Below, one piece after another: positions 17,929 to 26,153 of a stretch of 44,364 bases of DNA. This DNA comes from Pseudomonas taeanensis MS-3 (GTDB lineage Bacteria > Pseudomonadota > Gammaproteobacteria > Pseudomonadales > Pseudomonadaceae). Location of the stretch: assembly GCF_000498575.2 (NCBI RefSeq), contig NZ_AWSQ01000002.1, forward strand, positions 436,301-480,664, given 5' to 3'. The notes under the pieces were generated by a model. That model ran no database searches, was not told where the DNA came from, and was given only the letters and a program-made list of their open reading frames with translations. Within the stretch, counting starts at the first letter, position 1, and every line of letters begins with the position of its first letter. The translations under genes and the position numbers were made by a program.

Positions 17929-19431
17929 TCAGTCGGCGACAGGTACTGCGCGGTAGCCCGCCTCGGGCTGACTGAAGGTCTGGATCGCCTCGCCCTGCGC
18001 CTTCCAGTTCGCGCGCTCCTGCTCGGTGGCCTTGGGCGAGAACCAGCCGAGGTAGGCATAGGCGATGCCGATCACCGGTGACAACCAGCAGGCGAAAGCC
18101 AGCGGGATGTACAGCAGGTTCTCGAAGTTGCCATCGCCCACGGTCAGACCCAGGGAGGCGATGACGATGGCGCCGCCGGCGTTCCACGGCACCAGTGGGG
18201 AGATCAGGGTGCCGCCTTCCTCGACTGCACGCGACAGGTTGAGGGTCGAGTAACCCTTGCCGCGGTAGGCCGGAGCAAACATGCGGCCGGGCAGGGCGAT
18301 GGACAGGTAGGGGTCGCCGGCGACCAGGTTGGTAGCAATCGAGGTGCCGATGGCGGCGGTTTGCATGCTGCCGAAACTGCGCGTCCTTTTCAGGATCGCC
18401 TCGACAATCACCTCGAGACAACGGGTGCGCTCGAGGGCACCGCCCAAGGCCAGGGCGATCATCACCAGGGTGATGACCCAGGCCATGGACTGGATGCCGC
18501 CGCGGTTAAGCAGGCTGTCGATGTCCTTGATTCCGCTGTTGAGGCTATAACCGCTCTGCATGTAAGTGAACACGTCATGCAGGTTGGCGCCCTGGTAAGC
18601 CATGGCCAGGATGCCGCCGGCGATGGCGCCGGCAAACAGCGAGGGCAGGGCCGGCATTTTCATCAGCGCCAGGCCAATGACCAGCAGCGGGGGCAGCAAC
18701 AGCAGCCAGGACAACTCGAAGTTCTGCGCGATGCCGTTGGTGATCAGGTCGATCTTGCTGGAGTCGAGGTCAGTGCCGCCGATGAGGTTGAAGCCCACCA
18801 ACAGGTAGATGACCAGGGCAATCAGCATGGCGGGGATGGTGGTCGGCAGCATGTTGCGGATGTGGTCGAACAGATTGACCCCGGTGACGGCCGGGGCCAG
18901 GTTGGTGGTGTCTGACAGTGGTGAGATCTTGTCGCCGAAGAACGCCCCGGAAACCACAGCACCAGCGGTCCAGTACATCGGGATGTCGAATCCCGCACCT
19001 ATACCCATGAGCGCCAGGCCGATGGTGCCGACCGTACCCCAGGAGGTGCCGAGCGACACCGACACCACGGCGCACATCAGCATGGCCACGGCGAGAAACA
19101 CCTCGGGCGACAGTAGCTTGAGGCCGCCGTAGATCATCAGCGGTACGGTGCCGCTGGCGATCCAGGTACCGATGATCATGCCAACCACGATGAGGATGCC
19201 GATCGATTGCAGGCCGATGGACACGACGTGCAGCGAGCCTTGCTCGATGTCCTTCCAGCGATAACCCTGAAACCAGCCGATCAGCGCGGTAATCGCCAGG
19301 CCGATGGCCAGGGGGACGTGGGGGGTGAAGTCGCCGTAGTAGAACAGTTGGATCCCCAGTATCCCGAGTGTGAGGACGATTGGGATCAGGGCGAGGGCAA
19401 GCGAGGGGCGAGCGTTGTTATTGGTGGGCAC
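17929..19431 (-). CDS. nhaC: NhaC-family Na+/H+ antiporter
   Basis: A 500-residue polytopic membrane protein with roughly 11-12 hydrophobic segments, near the usual NhaC length. Recognisable stretches include SLGTSWGTVGTIGLALMGIG, GAVVSGAFFGDKISPLSDTTNLAPA and NLVAGDPYLSIALPGRMF, conserved in NhaC antiporters. Members exchange Na+ for H+, and some relatives exchange organic acids (malate/lactate) or amines, so a solute-exchange role is possible. It is convergent with the kinase gene and divergent from a GlxA-type regulator. Its place at the end of a betaine locus suggests either balancing Na+ or moving a pathway product. Plausibly controlled by the divergent regulator through the palindrome at 19544-19561. 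Confidence 0.9.
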   Translation of the reverse strand: MPTNNNARPSLALALIPIVLTLGILGIQLFYYGDFTPHVPLAIGLAITALIGWFQGYRWKDIEQGSLHVVSIGLQSIGILIVVGMIIGTWIASGTVPLMIYGGLKLLSPEVFLAVAMLMCAVVSVSLGTSWGTVGTIGLALMGIGAGFDIPMYWTAGAVVSGAFFGDKISPLSDTTNLAPAVTGVNLFDHIRNMLPTTIPAMLIALVIYLLVGFNLIGGTDLDSSKIDLITNGIAQNFELSWLLLLPPLLVIGLALMKMPALPSLFAGAIAGGILAMAYQGANLHDVFTYMQSGYSLNSGIKDIDSLLNRGGIQSMAWVITLVMIALALGGALERTRCLEVIVEAILKRTRSFGSMQTAAIGTSIATNLVAGDPYLSIALPGRMFAPAYRGKGYSTLNLSRAVEEGGTLISPLVPWNAGGAIVIASLGLTVGDGNFENLLYIPLAFACWLSPVIGIAYAYLGWFSPKATEQERANWKAQGEAIQTFSQPEAGYRAVPVAD

Positions 19432-19760
19432 GAGTTTCCTCCAGGGAGTGATCGTCCGGCTGAGCCAGCGATCTTTTTGTAGTTCTTGGAGGACTCAACC
19501 TAGCAAGCCGATGTGAACTGCTTTGCGGGTTGCTGTATCAGGTTGTAATCAGGGCATTACATGCCGTTTACATCTGTATTTTTTCGCGGCTCGGTGCAGG
19601 TGACAGGGTATGCTGGTGCTCTTCGCGCCAGGGGCCATGGCGGTGGAGGTGACGATGCTGCAGGTGTGGCTGTCGCAGTTTCGAAGCGCCAACCGAACCA
19701 AGGCGCGGGCCCCGAACAACTAGAATAATCACATGGTTTTGAGTCTGACCGGGTTGTGAG
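19432..19760. other. Divergent promoter region nhaC / GlxA-type regulator
   Basis: These 329 bp lie between two divergent genes and hold no credible ORF. The notable element is the TGTAAT-N6-ATTACA palindrome at 19544-19561. The half nearest nhaC has an AT-richer stretch (TTTTTGTAGTTCTTGG around 19472) suited to a promoter. Confidence 0.5.
19544..19561. promoter_or_regulatory. TGTAAT-N6-ATTACA palindrome, candidate operator
   Basis: A perfect 6-bp inverted repeat, TGTAATCAGGGCATTACA, in the region between divergent nhaC and the GlxA-type regulator. It is about 113 bp upstream of nhaC and 200 bp upstream of the regulator. The symmetric half-sites could bind a dimeric regulator; which one is not known. 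Confidence 0.4.
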
Positions 19761-20798
19761 ATGAGATCGTCTTTCGAGAGCGTTTTGAAGAACAAGAATC
19801 TGGCCCACCTCGACAAGATGGTGAGCGCGGGACCATCGCTGCCGCCCCGCCGGGTCGCCTTCGTGCTGCAGGAAAATTTCTCGTTGATGGCCTTCACCGG
19901 TGCGGTGGATGCTCTGGTCACCGCTAACCTGATGAGCTCGGCGCCCTTGTTCGAGGTGCTGGTGGTCGGTGGCGCCAGCGAACTGGTGGTCAGCGACCTG
20001 GGTATCGCCATCTCCGCCGGCTGCCAGCTCGCCGAGCTGGAGGAAAAGTCCCTGGATATCCTGGTGGTGTGCGGCGGCTTTCGCGTGCGCCTGCAGGGCG
20101 AGCCGTTACTGCGAGCTAAGCTGCGCTCGGCCGAGGCCGCCGGGGCCATGCTCGGCGGGCTGTGGAACGGCGCTTACTTTATCGCCGAAGCAGGCCTGCT
20201 GGATGGTTACGATTGCGCCTTTCATCCGGATGGTCGGGCGATGATGAGCGAGCTGTTCCCCAAGGTGAAGCTGACCAGCCATGCCTATGTACTGGATCGC
20301 GAACGCATCAGCTGTGCCGGGGCCAATAGCTCGTTGGGCATGATGCTGGAGGTGGTTAGGCGTGGTGGCGGGGAACAGTTGGTCAGCGCGGTAGAAGAGG
20401 TATTGAGCTGCGACAAGATGCAGGAGGTCATGGATGTGTCGGTGGTGGCCGTCGACTATGACCCGACCCTGCCGCAAGCCCTGAAGGTGGCATTGGAACT
20501 GATGCACAACAATATCGATGAGCCACTGGTGGTGGATGAAATCGCCAGCTGTGTCGGCATCTCCAGGCGTCAGCTCGAGCGCCTGTTCTGTCGTCACGTC
20601 AATGCCACGCCCTCGCGCTACTACCTGGAACTGCGCCTGACCCGAGCGCGTCAGCTGTTGCAGCAGACCAACAAGTCTCTGGCCGACATCGCCGTGGCCA
20701 GCGGCTTTGTCAGCATCTCGCACTTCCGTCGTTGTTTTCGCGAATTTTTCGACATTGCCCCGGGGCGCTTTCGGACGACTTCGCAAGCTCGGCGTTGA
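19761..20798 (+). CDS. GlxA-family transcriptional regulator (DJ-1/PfpI-like domain + AraC HTH)
   Basis: A 345-residue regulator. Residues 30-200 form a class I glutamine-amidotransferase-like (DJ-1/PfpI) sensing domain (RRVAFVLQENFSLMAFTGAVDALVTANLM, LDILVVCGGF, GLWNGAYFIAEAGLLDGY) in which the catalytic cysteine is replaced in WNGA. Residues 240-338 are an AraC-type double HTH (VVDEIASCVGISRRQLERLF and LADIAVASGFVSISHFRRCFREFF). GbdR and CdhR, which control glycine betaine and carnitine catabolism in Pseudomonas, share this layout, so it is a good candidate activator for the betaine-like locus to the left. It is divergent from nhaC. A later start at M20 (MVSAGPSLPP) is possible. Confidence 0.9.
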   Translation: MRSSFESVLKNKNLAHLDKMVSAGPSLPPRRVAFVLQENFSLMAFTGAVDALVTANLMSSAPLFEVLVVGGASELVVSDLGIAISAGCQLAELEEKSLDILVVCGGFRVRLQGEPLLRAKLRSAEAAGAMLGGLWNGAYFIAEAGLLDGYDCAFHPDGRAMMSELFPKVKLTSHAYVLDRERISCAGANSSLGMMLEVVRRGGGEQLVSAVEEVLSCDKMQEVMDVSVVAVDYDPTLPQALKVALELMHNNIDEPLVVDEIASCVGISRRQLERLFCRHVNATPSRYYLELRLTRARQLLQQTNKSLADIAVASGFVSISHFRRCFREFFDIAPGRFRTTSQARR

Positions 20799-20831
20799 GC
20801 GCACGTTGCCCCGCGGTGCTGGTGCCTCGCT

Positions 20832-21224
20832 TCACAGCAGGCTGAGCGGGTAGCGGGTCAGCTCTGGTTCTATCGAGTGTGCCCGGCTGCCGGCGCTGAT
20901 TGCATCGGCGAGCAGTACCAGGGTCAGGCGATCGACCTTCTCAGGCCGCTGATTGAGGCTGACGCTCAGCTCGAACTGGCGTTGCGCGATGAATTGCTGA
21001 AAGTCGTGGTCTGCTTGCGGGTTACCCGGCGTTGCGCTCTCGCTGGCCTGTGGCTCGGCTGCGTTGCGGGTCGCCGCTGGCGGTTGCTCCTGGATCAGCA
21101 CCCGGCTCAAGAGAATCTGGAAATCCAGGTAGGCACGCAGATCGGCCGGGCCACTGAGGTTCGGGTTGCTGCTGTAGGCCGTCAGTGCGGTGCTGGAAGC
21201 GGAAACGCCATTAAGCATGAGCAA
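20832..21224 (-). CDS. Hypothetical protein (about 130 aa)
   Basis: A 130-residue reading frame with strong G/C third-position bias on this strand, which supports real coding. The N-terminus is Ser/Ala-rich (MLNGVSASSTALTAYSSN), the middle (about 46-75) is low-complexity, rich in Pro/Ala/Glu/Gln, and the C-terminus is mixed helical (QQFIAQRQFELSVSLNQRPEKVDRLTLVLLADAIS). There is no signal peptide or membrane segment. Translation may begin at the first or third codon. It is convergent with the GlxA-type regulator. I do not recognise a family. Confidence 0.5.
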   Translation of the reverse strand: MLMLNGVSASSTALTAYSSNPNLSGPADLRAYLDFQILLSRVLIQEQPPAATRNAAEPQASESATPGNPQADHDFQQFIAQRQFELSVSLNQRPEKVDRLTLVLLADAISAGSRAHSIEPELTRYPLSLL

Positions 21225-21356
21225 CTCTATGTGGCTGGAAGGCGCCGGGTCTGCAAAAGTGCCGGCTCTTTTTGCTTATCGGCCGCCGGGTGTCCGAGTT
21301 GAGTGGGATGCCTGAATTGAACAGGGCTGAATTGAAGAGTGTCGAGCGTGAATGCC

Positions 21357-21509
21357 ATGAGTGAGCAACAGTCCATCGCCAGCGTCCGCATCGTGGCGCT
21401 GCATTTGACCGAGGCGGGCCTGCCGTTGGCCAAACTAGGGACGCATGCACCGGGGCTGGTGCGAGTGGGTTTTGTCGAGAATGCGACTGAGCAGCTTGGC
21501 CTGCTCTGA
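21357..21509 (+). CDS. Possible small protein (50 aa)
   Basis: An ATG at 21357 opens a 50-codon frame ending TGA at 21507-21509, 68 bp before the PEP-mutase-family gene. About three quarters of third positions are G or C, in line with local coding genes. The product (MSEQQSIASVRIVALHLTEA...) has no recognised motif. It could be a small protein, a leader peptide or chance. Confidence 0.3.
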   Translation: MSEQQSIASVRIVALHLTEAGLPLAKLGTHAPGLVRVGFVENATEQLGLL

Positions 21510-21577
21510 GCTGGTTGCGGTGCAGAGAATCTGGACTAAGGTGCGCACAGGTCGAAATTGAAAGAGGACTGATCAAT

Positions 21578-22408
21578 ATGTCTACTCAGGTGGAGCGTGG
21601 CGAGGCCTTCCGCACCTTGCACCAGCGCGATGGGTTGTTCGTGCTGCCCAATCCTTGGGATGCCGGGTCGGCGAAGATGCTCGCGACCCTGGGGTTCGAG
21701 GCGCTGGCAACGACCAGTGCCGGCCTGGCCTTTTCCCTGGGGCGCTGCGATGCAGAAGGCGCGGTCAGTCGCGAGGAGGCCCTGGCTAACGCCCGCGCTA
21801 TCGTTGAGGCGACGCCGCTGCCGGTGGCCGCCGATCTGGAGAACGGTTATGGCGATGAACCGCAGCACTGCGCCGAAACTATCGCCCTGGCGGCGCAGAT
21901 CGGTTTGGTTGGCGGTTCCATTGAGGATGCTACGGGTGATGCGCGGTCGCCCATCTACCCTCTCGAGCTGGCGGTCGAGCGCATTCGCGCCGCGGTGGCG
22001 ATGGCTCGCAGCCTGCCATTCGCCTTCACCCTGGCGGCGCGTGCGGAAAACTACCTGCACGGCCGGCCGGACCTGGACGACACTATCAAACGCCTGGTGG
22101 CCTACGCGGAGGCGGGCGCCGATGTGCTCTATGCACCGGGCCTGACCACTCGCGAGGAAATCCTGACGTTGGTCACGGCCGTGGCGCCGCGCCCGGTCAA
22201 CGTATTGGTGGGCTCGCCCAGCCTGCAGCTGTCGCTGGATGAGCTGGCCGAACTGGGGGTGAAACGCGTCAGTCTCGGCTCCGGTCTGGCGCGAGTCGCC
22301 TATGGCGCTTTCTTCCAGGCGGCGCAGGAATTGGCCGCTCGCGGCAGCCTGGTGGCGACCGGCCAGGCCATGCCGTTCGAGCGCATCAACAATCTGTTCA
22401 AGATATGA
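21578..22408 (+). CDS. Isocitrate lyase/PEP mutase superfamily protein
   Basis: A 276-residue enzyme of the PEP mutase/isocitrate lyase superfamily. The N-terminal FVLPNPWDAGSAKMLATLGFEALATTSAGLAFSLG is diagnostic. The Mg2+-binding region reads PVAADLENGYGDEP (about 82-95), and GSIEDATGD follows. The catalytic loop cysteine motif (KKCGH) of true isocitrate lyases is absent, so a lyase of another 2-hydroxy/2-methyl dicarboxylate or an oxaloacetate-decarboxylase-like activity is more likely. AAAGAGGA lies before the ATG at 21578 and supports this start over longer ones. No obvious operon partner. Confidence 0.85.
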   Translation: MSTQVERGEAFRTLHQRDGLFVLPNPWDAGSAKMLATLGFEALATTSAGLAFSLGRCDAEGAVSREEALANARAIVEATPLPVAADLENGYGDEPQHCAETIALAAQIGLVGGSIEDATGDARSPIYPLELAVERIRAAVAMARSLPFAFTLAARAENYLHGRPDLDDTIKRLVAYAEAGADVLYAPGLTTREEILTLVTAVAPRPVNVLVGSPSLQLSLDELAELGVKRVSLGSGLARVAYGAFFQAAQELAARGSLVATGQAMPFERINNLFKI

Positions 22409-22501
22409 GAGGTTGTGAAAAAACTCCCGCCTGCTGCGACCGCCTGCAGACGCTCTCGTGACGGCGCTCGATATTTTCACAAGCTCTGAGCGAGGTAGGG
22501 T

Positions 22502-23191
22502 TTGCGTCGTGTTTTGGTGCTGCTTGTGTTGTTGGGTTTGCTTGGCGTGCCGCTGGCTGTCTATCAGCAGTGGCTCGATGTGCCCCCGCGCTGGAATCCC
22601 TGGGCGCCACTGGATATCAGGGCCACGCCGAACCTGCTGACGCCCTTCAAGCTCTGGCGCCTGGCGGATGATCCTCTGCTCTGTCAGCAGGCCCTGGCTA
22701 CGTCGCCGCTGCGTTACACCGTGCTGGCCGATAGCCGCCCGGCGGCGGACTGCCCGCTGGAGAATACCCTGCGGGTGCAGGCGTCCGAGGTGAGGTTCAG
22801 CAGCAGCTTTATCACTACCTGTCCGCTAGCGGCGGCGTTTGCCCTGTTCGAGCAACATGCGTTGCAGCCAGCGGCACAGGAGGTGTTCGGCCAGCCGGTG
22901 ATGCAGCTCGAGCATGTCGGCAGCTTCGCCTGTCGCACTATTGCGGGTAGCCAGCGCCGTAGCCAGCATGCCTCGGCCAATGCCCTGGATATCACTGGTT
23001 TTCGTCTGCGCGACGGTCGGCGCATCAGTGTGCTGCACGACTGGCCGGGAGAAGGCGATGCAGCGCGGTTCTTGCGCCTGGTGCACAACGGCGCTTGCGA
23101 CAGCTTCAATGTCACCCTCGGACCGCAGTACAACGCCGCCCATCGTGATCATTTTCATGTTGATATGGGCCTGTTCCGCATGTGCCGCTAG
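22502..23191 (+). CDS. Extensin-like C-terminal domain protein, putative periplasmic metallopeptidase-like
   Basis: A 229-residue protein with an N-terminal hydrophobic signal/anchor (residues 3-20, RVLVLLVLLGLLGVPLAV), starting at TTG 22502 after GAGGTAGGG. The C-terminal half is of the extensin-like type, with RRSQHASANALDITGF (about 158-173) and HRDHFHVDMG near the end. This His...Asp...His-x-His arrangement resembles LAS-type zinc peptidases acting on peptidoglycan, so a cell-wall role is plausible; the family has no settled function that I know. Several cysteines may form periplasmic disulfides. It stands alone between the PEP-mutase-family gene and rsmJ. Confidence 0.8.
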   Translation: MRRVLVLLVLLGLLGVPLAVYQQWLDVPPRWNPWAPLDIRATPNLLTPFKLWRLADDPLLCQQALATSPLRYTVLADSRPAADCPLENTLRVQASEVRFSSSFITTCPLAAAFALFEQHALQPAAQEVFGQPVMQLEHVGSFACRTIAGSQRRSQHASANALDITGFRLRDGRRISVLHDWPGEGDAARFLRLVHNGACDSFNVTLGPQYNAAHRDHFHVDMGLFRMCR

Positions 23192-23342
23192 TGCGCTGTT
23201 ACGAGGCCGCGCCAGCGAAAATCACCTCAAACAGAACGAACTCGGTGCGGCCGGAACACCTCGGTTCTGGCAGAATGCCGCGTTAACCGTTATCGACAGG
23301 CTGCAAGGGCCTGCATTGAACGTTCTGTGAGCAGATTTTCCG

Positions 23343-24122
23343 ATGAATGACGCACGGCCTAGCACCACAATCCGCATGGAAGCCTTGGTCCCGCATCTGG
23401 CCGAGGCCGCCGCCGGCTGGGCTGCACGTTTGAATTTGCCGCAGAGCGGCGAGGCGGACTTCGCCTTGCAGCTGGGTGAGGCGGGCCTGCAGCTGGCCGA
23501 ACTGGGGCCGCAGGCACCGGGGCCGGTACGGGTGGACTTCGTCGAGGGCGCGGTGGCGCATCGGCGTGTGTTCGGCGGCGGTAGTGGACAGATGATCGCC
23601 AAGGCCGTCGGCGTGCAGCCGGGCGTGCGCCCGCGGGTGCTGGATGCCACAGCCGGGTTAGGGCGCGATGGCTTCGTTCTGGCCAGTCTGGGTTGTGCGG
23701 TGACCCTGATCGAACGGCAACCGCTGATTGCTGCCTTGCTGGAAGATGGCCTGGCGCGGGCCAGGGGCGATCGCGAAGTGGGGCCGATAGTGGCACAGAT
23801 GCAGCTGTTGACCGGCAACGCCATCGAACTGATGGACGCCTGGGAGGGCGAGCCGCCGCAGGTGATCTACCTCGATCCGATGTTTCCCCATCGCGACAAG
23901 AGCGCCCTGGTGAAGAAGGAAATGCGCCTGTTCCGCCCCTTTGTCGGCGATGACCTGGACGCACCGGCCTTGCTCGCCGCCGCCCTGGCCCTGGCCAGCC
24001 ACCGGGTGGTGGTCAAACGCCCGCGCAAAGCACCGATCATCGCCGGCGCCACGCCGGGCTATGCGCTGGAGGGCAAATCCAGCCGCTACGACATCTATCC
24101 CAAGAAAAAGCTGCAGGCTTGA
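23343..24122 (+). CDS. rsmJ: 16S rRNA (guanine(1516)-N(2))-methyltransferase RsmJ
   Basis: A 259-residue SAM-dependent methyltransferase. The segment [41 protein letters not shown] (about 100-140) is the SAM-binding region. [23 protein letters not shown] and the C-terminal [19 protein letters not shown] end are typical of RsmJ, which methylates G1516 of 16S rRNA. Length fits the family (about 250-260). From memory, P. aeruginosa has rsmJ next to mexL-mexJK, the same order as here. It is convergent with the TetR gene that follows. Confidence 0.93.
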   Translation: MNDARPSTTIRMEALVPHLAEAAAGWAARLNLPQSGEADFALQLGEAGLQLAELGPQAPGPVRVDFVEGAVAHRRVFGGGSGQMIAKAVGVQPGVRPRVLDATAGLGRDGFVLASLGCAVTLIERQPLIAALLEDGLARARGDREVGPIVAQMQLLTGNAIELMDAWEGEPPQVIYLDPMFPHRDKSALVKKEMRLFRPFVGDDLDAPALLAAALALASHRVVVKRPRKAPIIAGATPGYALEGKSSRYDIYPKKKLQA

Positions 24123-24144
24123 AGTCGTAAACGCGGCGGCGTCG

Positions 24145-24197
24145 GTAGCCCGGATGCAATCCGGGAGATGGCGGTTCCTGGATTGCATCCAGGCTAC
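24145..24197. repeat. GTAGCCCGGAT interspersed inverted-repeat element, copy 2
   Basis: A shorter copy (53 bp) with arms GTAGCCCGGATGCAATCCGG and GGATTGCATCCAGGCTAC, 22 bp after rsmJ. The spacer between the arms differs from the other copies while the arms are kept, as expected for a hairpin under selection or for mobilised REPIN-like units. Confidence 0.85.
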
Positions 24198-24199
24198 GT

Positions 24200-24299
24200 G
24201 CTGGGTTTCATGAGGTGCATCCATGCACCTCACCCTGCGGGCAGCTAAAGCTGTGCAGAACTACGTCCTGCCGTTCTGTCGCTGCGCTCTACCCAGCCT
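24200..24299 (+). repeat. ~100-bp repeat, left copy (inverted relative to 29273-29373)
   Basis: It begins GCTGGGTTTCATGAGGTGCA and contains the perfect hairpin GAGGTGCAT/ATGCACCTC. Its reverse complement recurs at 29273-29373 with only a handful of differences. It ends 3 bp past the stop codon of the mexL-like gene. Confidence 0.85.
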
Positions 24300-24302
24300 T
24301 CG

Positions 24303-24953
24303 TCAGCGTGCCGCTTGGTTCGGTCGATAGGCTCGCAGGAACATGGTCACCGCATTCTGCACATGCTGTTCGGCGGCCGCGCCTTGCAATGGCTCGCCAC
24401 AGCCGATCAGCAGGCAGAAGTTGGCGCCGCCTTTGACCAGGCTGAAGAACTGGTCGGCCGCGCAGTGCGGGTCGTCGATGCGCAGTTTGCCGGTCAGCTC
24501 GGCGCGGCTCAGCAGGCGTGCCATTTCATTCAACAGGCGCTGCGGCCCCGCCTCGTAGAACAGTTGCGAGAGCTTCGGGTTCTGCGTGGCCTGGGTCACC
24601 ATCAGCCGGTGCAGCTCGACCGATTCACGGCTGTTGATCAGGGCGTTAAAGCTGCGGCCGATGGTCAGCAGTACATTTTCGATAGGCGCGTCCGCCGCCA
24701 GCTCGAAGAACAGCTCGGGCAGTTGCTCCTCGCACTTGGATTTCACCGCCGCGCAGAACAGCGTCTCCTTATCGGTGAAGTGGCTGTATACCGTCAGCTT
24801 GGATACGCCGGCTTCGGCGGCGATGGCGTCCATGCTGCTGCCATCGTAGCCATTACTGATGAATAGGTTCTTCGCCGCGTCGAGGATGGCCTGACGTTTG
24901 ACGAGGTCTTTGGGGCGACCTGGGCCGCTGGGCGGTAATAACTTGTTAGGCAT
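24303..24953 (-). CDS. mexL: MexL-like TetR-family repressor
   Basis: A 216-residue TetR regulator. The HTH covers residues 20-65 (RQAILDAAKNLFISNGYDGSSMDAIAAEAGVSKLTVYSHFTDKETLF), and the C-terminal half is a helical ligand-binding domain with a TetR_C-like SRAELTGKLRIDDPHCAADQFFSLVKGG. It is divergent from an RND pump operon 91 bp away. This arrangement and length match MexL (about 212 aa), the repressor of mexJK in P. aeruginosa, so I use that symbol by analogy. It presumably binds the intergenic palindrome and is released by a pump substrate. Its 3' end abuts the left ~100-bp repeat. Confidence 0.8.
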   Translation of the reverse strand: MPNKLLPPSGPGRPKDLVKRQAILDAAKNLFISNGYDGSSMDAIAAEAGVSKLTVYSHFTDKETLFCAAVKSKCEEQLPELFFELAADAPIENVLLTIGRSFNALINSRESVELHRLMVTQATQNPKLSQLFYEAGPQRLLNEMARLLSRAELTGKLRIDDPHCAADQFFSLVKGGANFCLLIGCGEPLQGAAAEQHVQNAVTMFLRAYRPNQAAR

Positions 24954-24995
24954 TGGTTGTTTTTAATACTGGACTGATGAGTTTGCTATTTTTAC

Positions 24996-25011
24996 TATAC
25001 CCGTCAGTATA
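24996..25011. promoter_or_regulatory. TATAC-N6-GTATA palindrome in the mexL/mexJ promoter region
   Basis: TATACCCGTCAGTATA is a perfect 5-bp inverted repeat with a 6-bp spacer, lying 34 bp before the mexJ-like start and 43 bp before the divergent repressor start. A position overlapping both promoters suits the operator of the TetR repressor; also an AT-rich -10-like stretch lies here. Confidence 0.5.
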
Positions 25012-25044
25012 AATATTCCAAACCTTCGTGAAAGGTCATCCACC

Positions 25045-26148
25045 ATGTTTCGCCCTGCCTTGTCCCTCGTTCTGCCCTTAAGTCTGATTACCGTGCTCGC
25101 TGCCTGTGGCAATGGCGAGCCGGTCGCGCCCAGCATTCGCCCCGCCATGGTGGTGCAGCCGCAGCCGGCCGCCGAGATGATGGACACCTATCCGGGCGAG
25201 GTCCGTGCGCGCCTGGAGCCGGAGCTGGCCTTTCGCATCGGCGGCAAGGTGACCAAGCGGCTGGTCGAGGTGGGCCAGCAGGTGAAGAAGGATCAGCGTC
25301 TGGCCGAGCTGGACCCGCAGGATGTGCGCCTGCAGCTGGAGGCGACCCGTGCGCAAGTGGCGGCGGCCGAGGCCAATCTGCACCTGGTGCGCGCCGAGCG
25401 TGATCGCTACAAGAAGCTGCTCGACCGCCAGCTGGTCAGCCGCTCGCAGTACGACAACGCCGAAAACCTCTACCGTTCCGGCGCAGCACGGCTGAAGCAG
25501 ATCAAGGCGGAATTCGATGTAGCCAACAACCAGGCCGGTTATGCGGTGCTGCGCGCGTCGCAGGATGGCGTGATCGCCCGGCGCATGGTCGAGGTCGGCC
25601 AGGTCGTGGCGGCGGGGCAGAGCGTGTTCACCCTGGCGGCCGATGGCGAGCGCGAAGTGTCGATCAGCCTGCCGGAACAAGCCTTCGAACGTTTCAAGGT
25701 CGGTCAGGCCGTGACGGTTGAGTTGTGGTCGCAGCCGGATCAGCGTTTCCCCGGGCGGATTCGCGAGATGTCACCGGCGGCCGACCCGCAGTCGCGCACC
25801 TTCGCCGCGCGCGTGGCCTTTACCCAAGGTGAGGTACCCGCCGAGCTGGGCCAGAGTGCGCGGGTATTTATCGCCCATAACGGTGAGGCGCCGCTGGCGG
25901 TGCCATTATCGGCGCTGACCGCGGAGCAGGGTCGACCCTATGTCTGGGTGGTCGATCCGCAAACCTCGACCCTGAAGCGCACGCCGGTGCGTATCGGCGC
26001 CTATGGCGAGAAGCTGGTGCCAGTGCTGGAAGGCCTGCAGGCGGGCGATTGGGTGGTCGCCGCCGGCGTGCAGGTGCTGCGCGAAGGCCAGCAGGTGCGT
26101 CCGGTGGATCGCGACAACCGCGCGGTCAAACTAGCGGCTAAGGAGTAG
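25045..26148 (+). CDS. mexJ: MexJ-like RND efflux periplasmic adaptor (lipoprotein)
   Basis: A 367-residue membrane-fusion protein linking an inner-membrane RND pump to an outer-membrane channel. The N-terminal signal has a lipobox, LAAC, with C21 as the lipidation site. The barrel-sandwich half-motif VRARLEPELAFRIGGKVTKRLVEVGQQVKKDQRLAEL is followed by a coiled-coil hairpin (about 85-150, with LLDRQLVSRSQYDNAENLYRSGAARL). Beta-barrel and membrane-proximal domains follow. Length equals that I recall for MexJ. The pump gene follows after 5 bp. No outer-membrane factor gene is present, as for mexJK, which borrows OprM or OpmH. Confidence 0.9.
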   Translation: MFRPALSLVLPLSLITVLAACGNGEPVAPSIRPAMVVQPQPAAEMMDTYPGEVRARLEPELAFRIGGKVTKRLVEVGQQVKKDQRLAELDPQDVRLQLEATRAQVAAAEANLHLVRAERDRYKKLLDRQLVSRSQYDNAENLYRSGAARLKQIKAEFDVANNQAGYAVLRASQDGVIARRMVEVGQVVAAGQSVFTLAADGEREVSISLPEQAFERFKVGQAVTVELWSQPDQRFPGRIREMSPAADPQSRTFAARVAFTQGEVPAELGQSARVFIAHNGEAPLAVPLSALTAEQGRPYVWVVDPQTSTLKRTPVRIGAYGEKLVPVLEGLQAGDWVVAAGVQVLREGQQVRPVDRDNRAVKLAAKE

Positions 26149-26153
26149 TCTCG

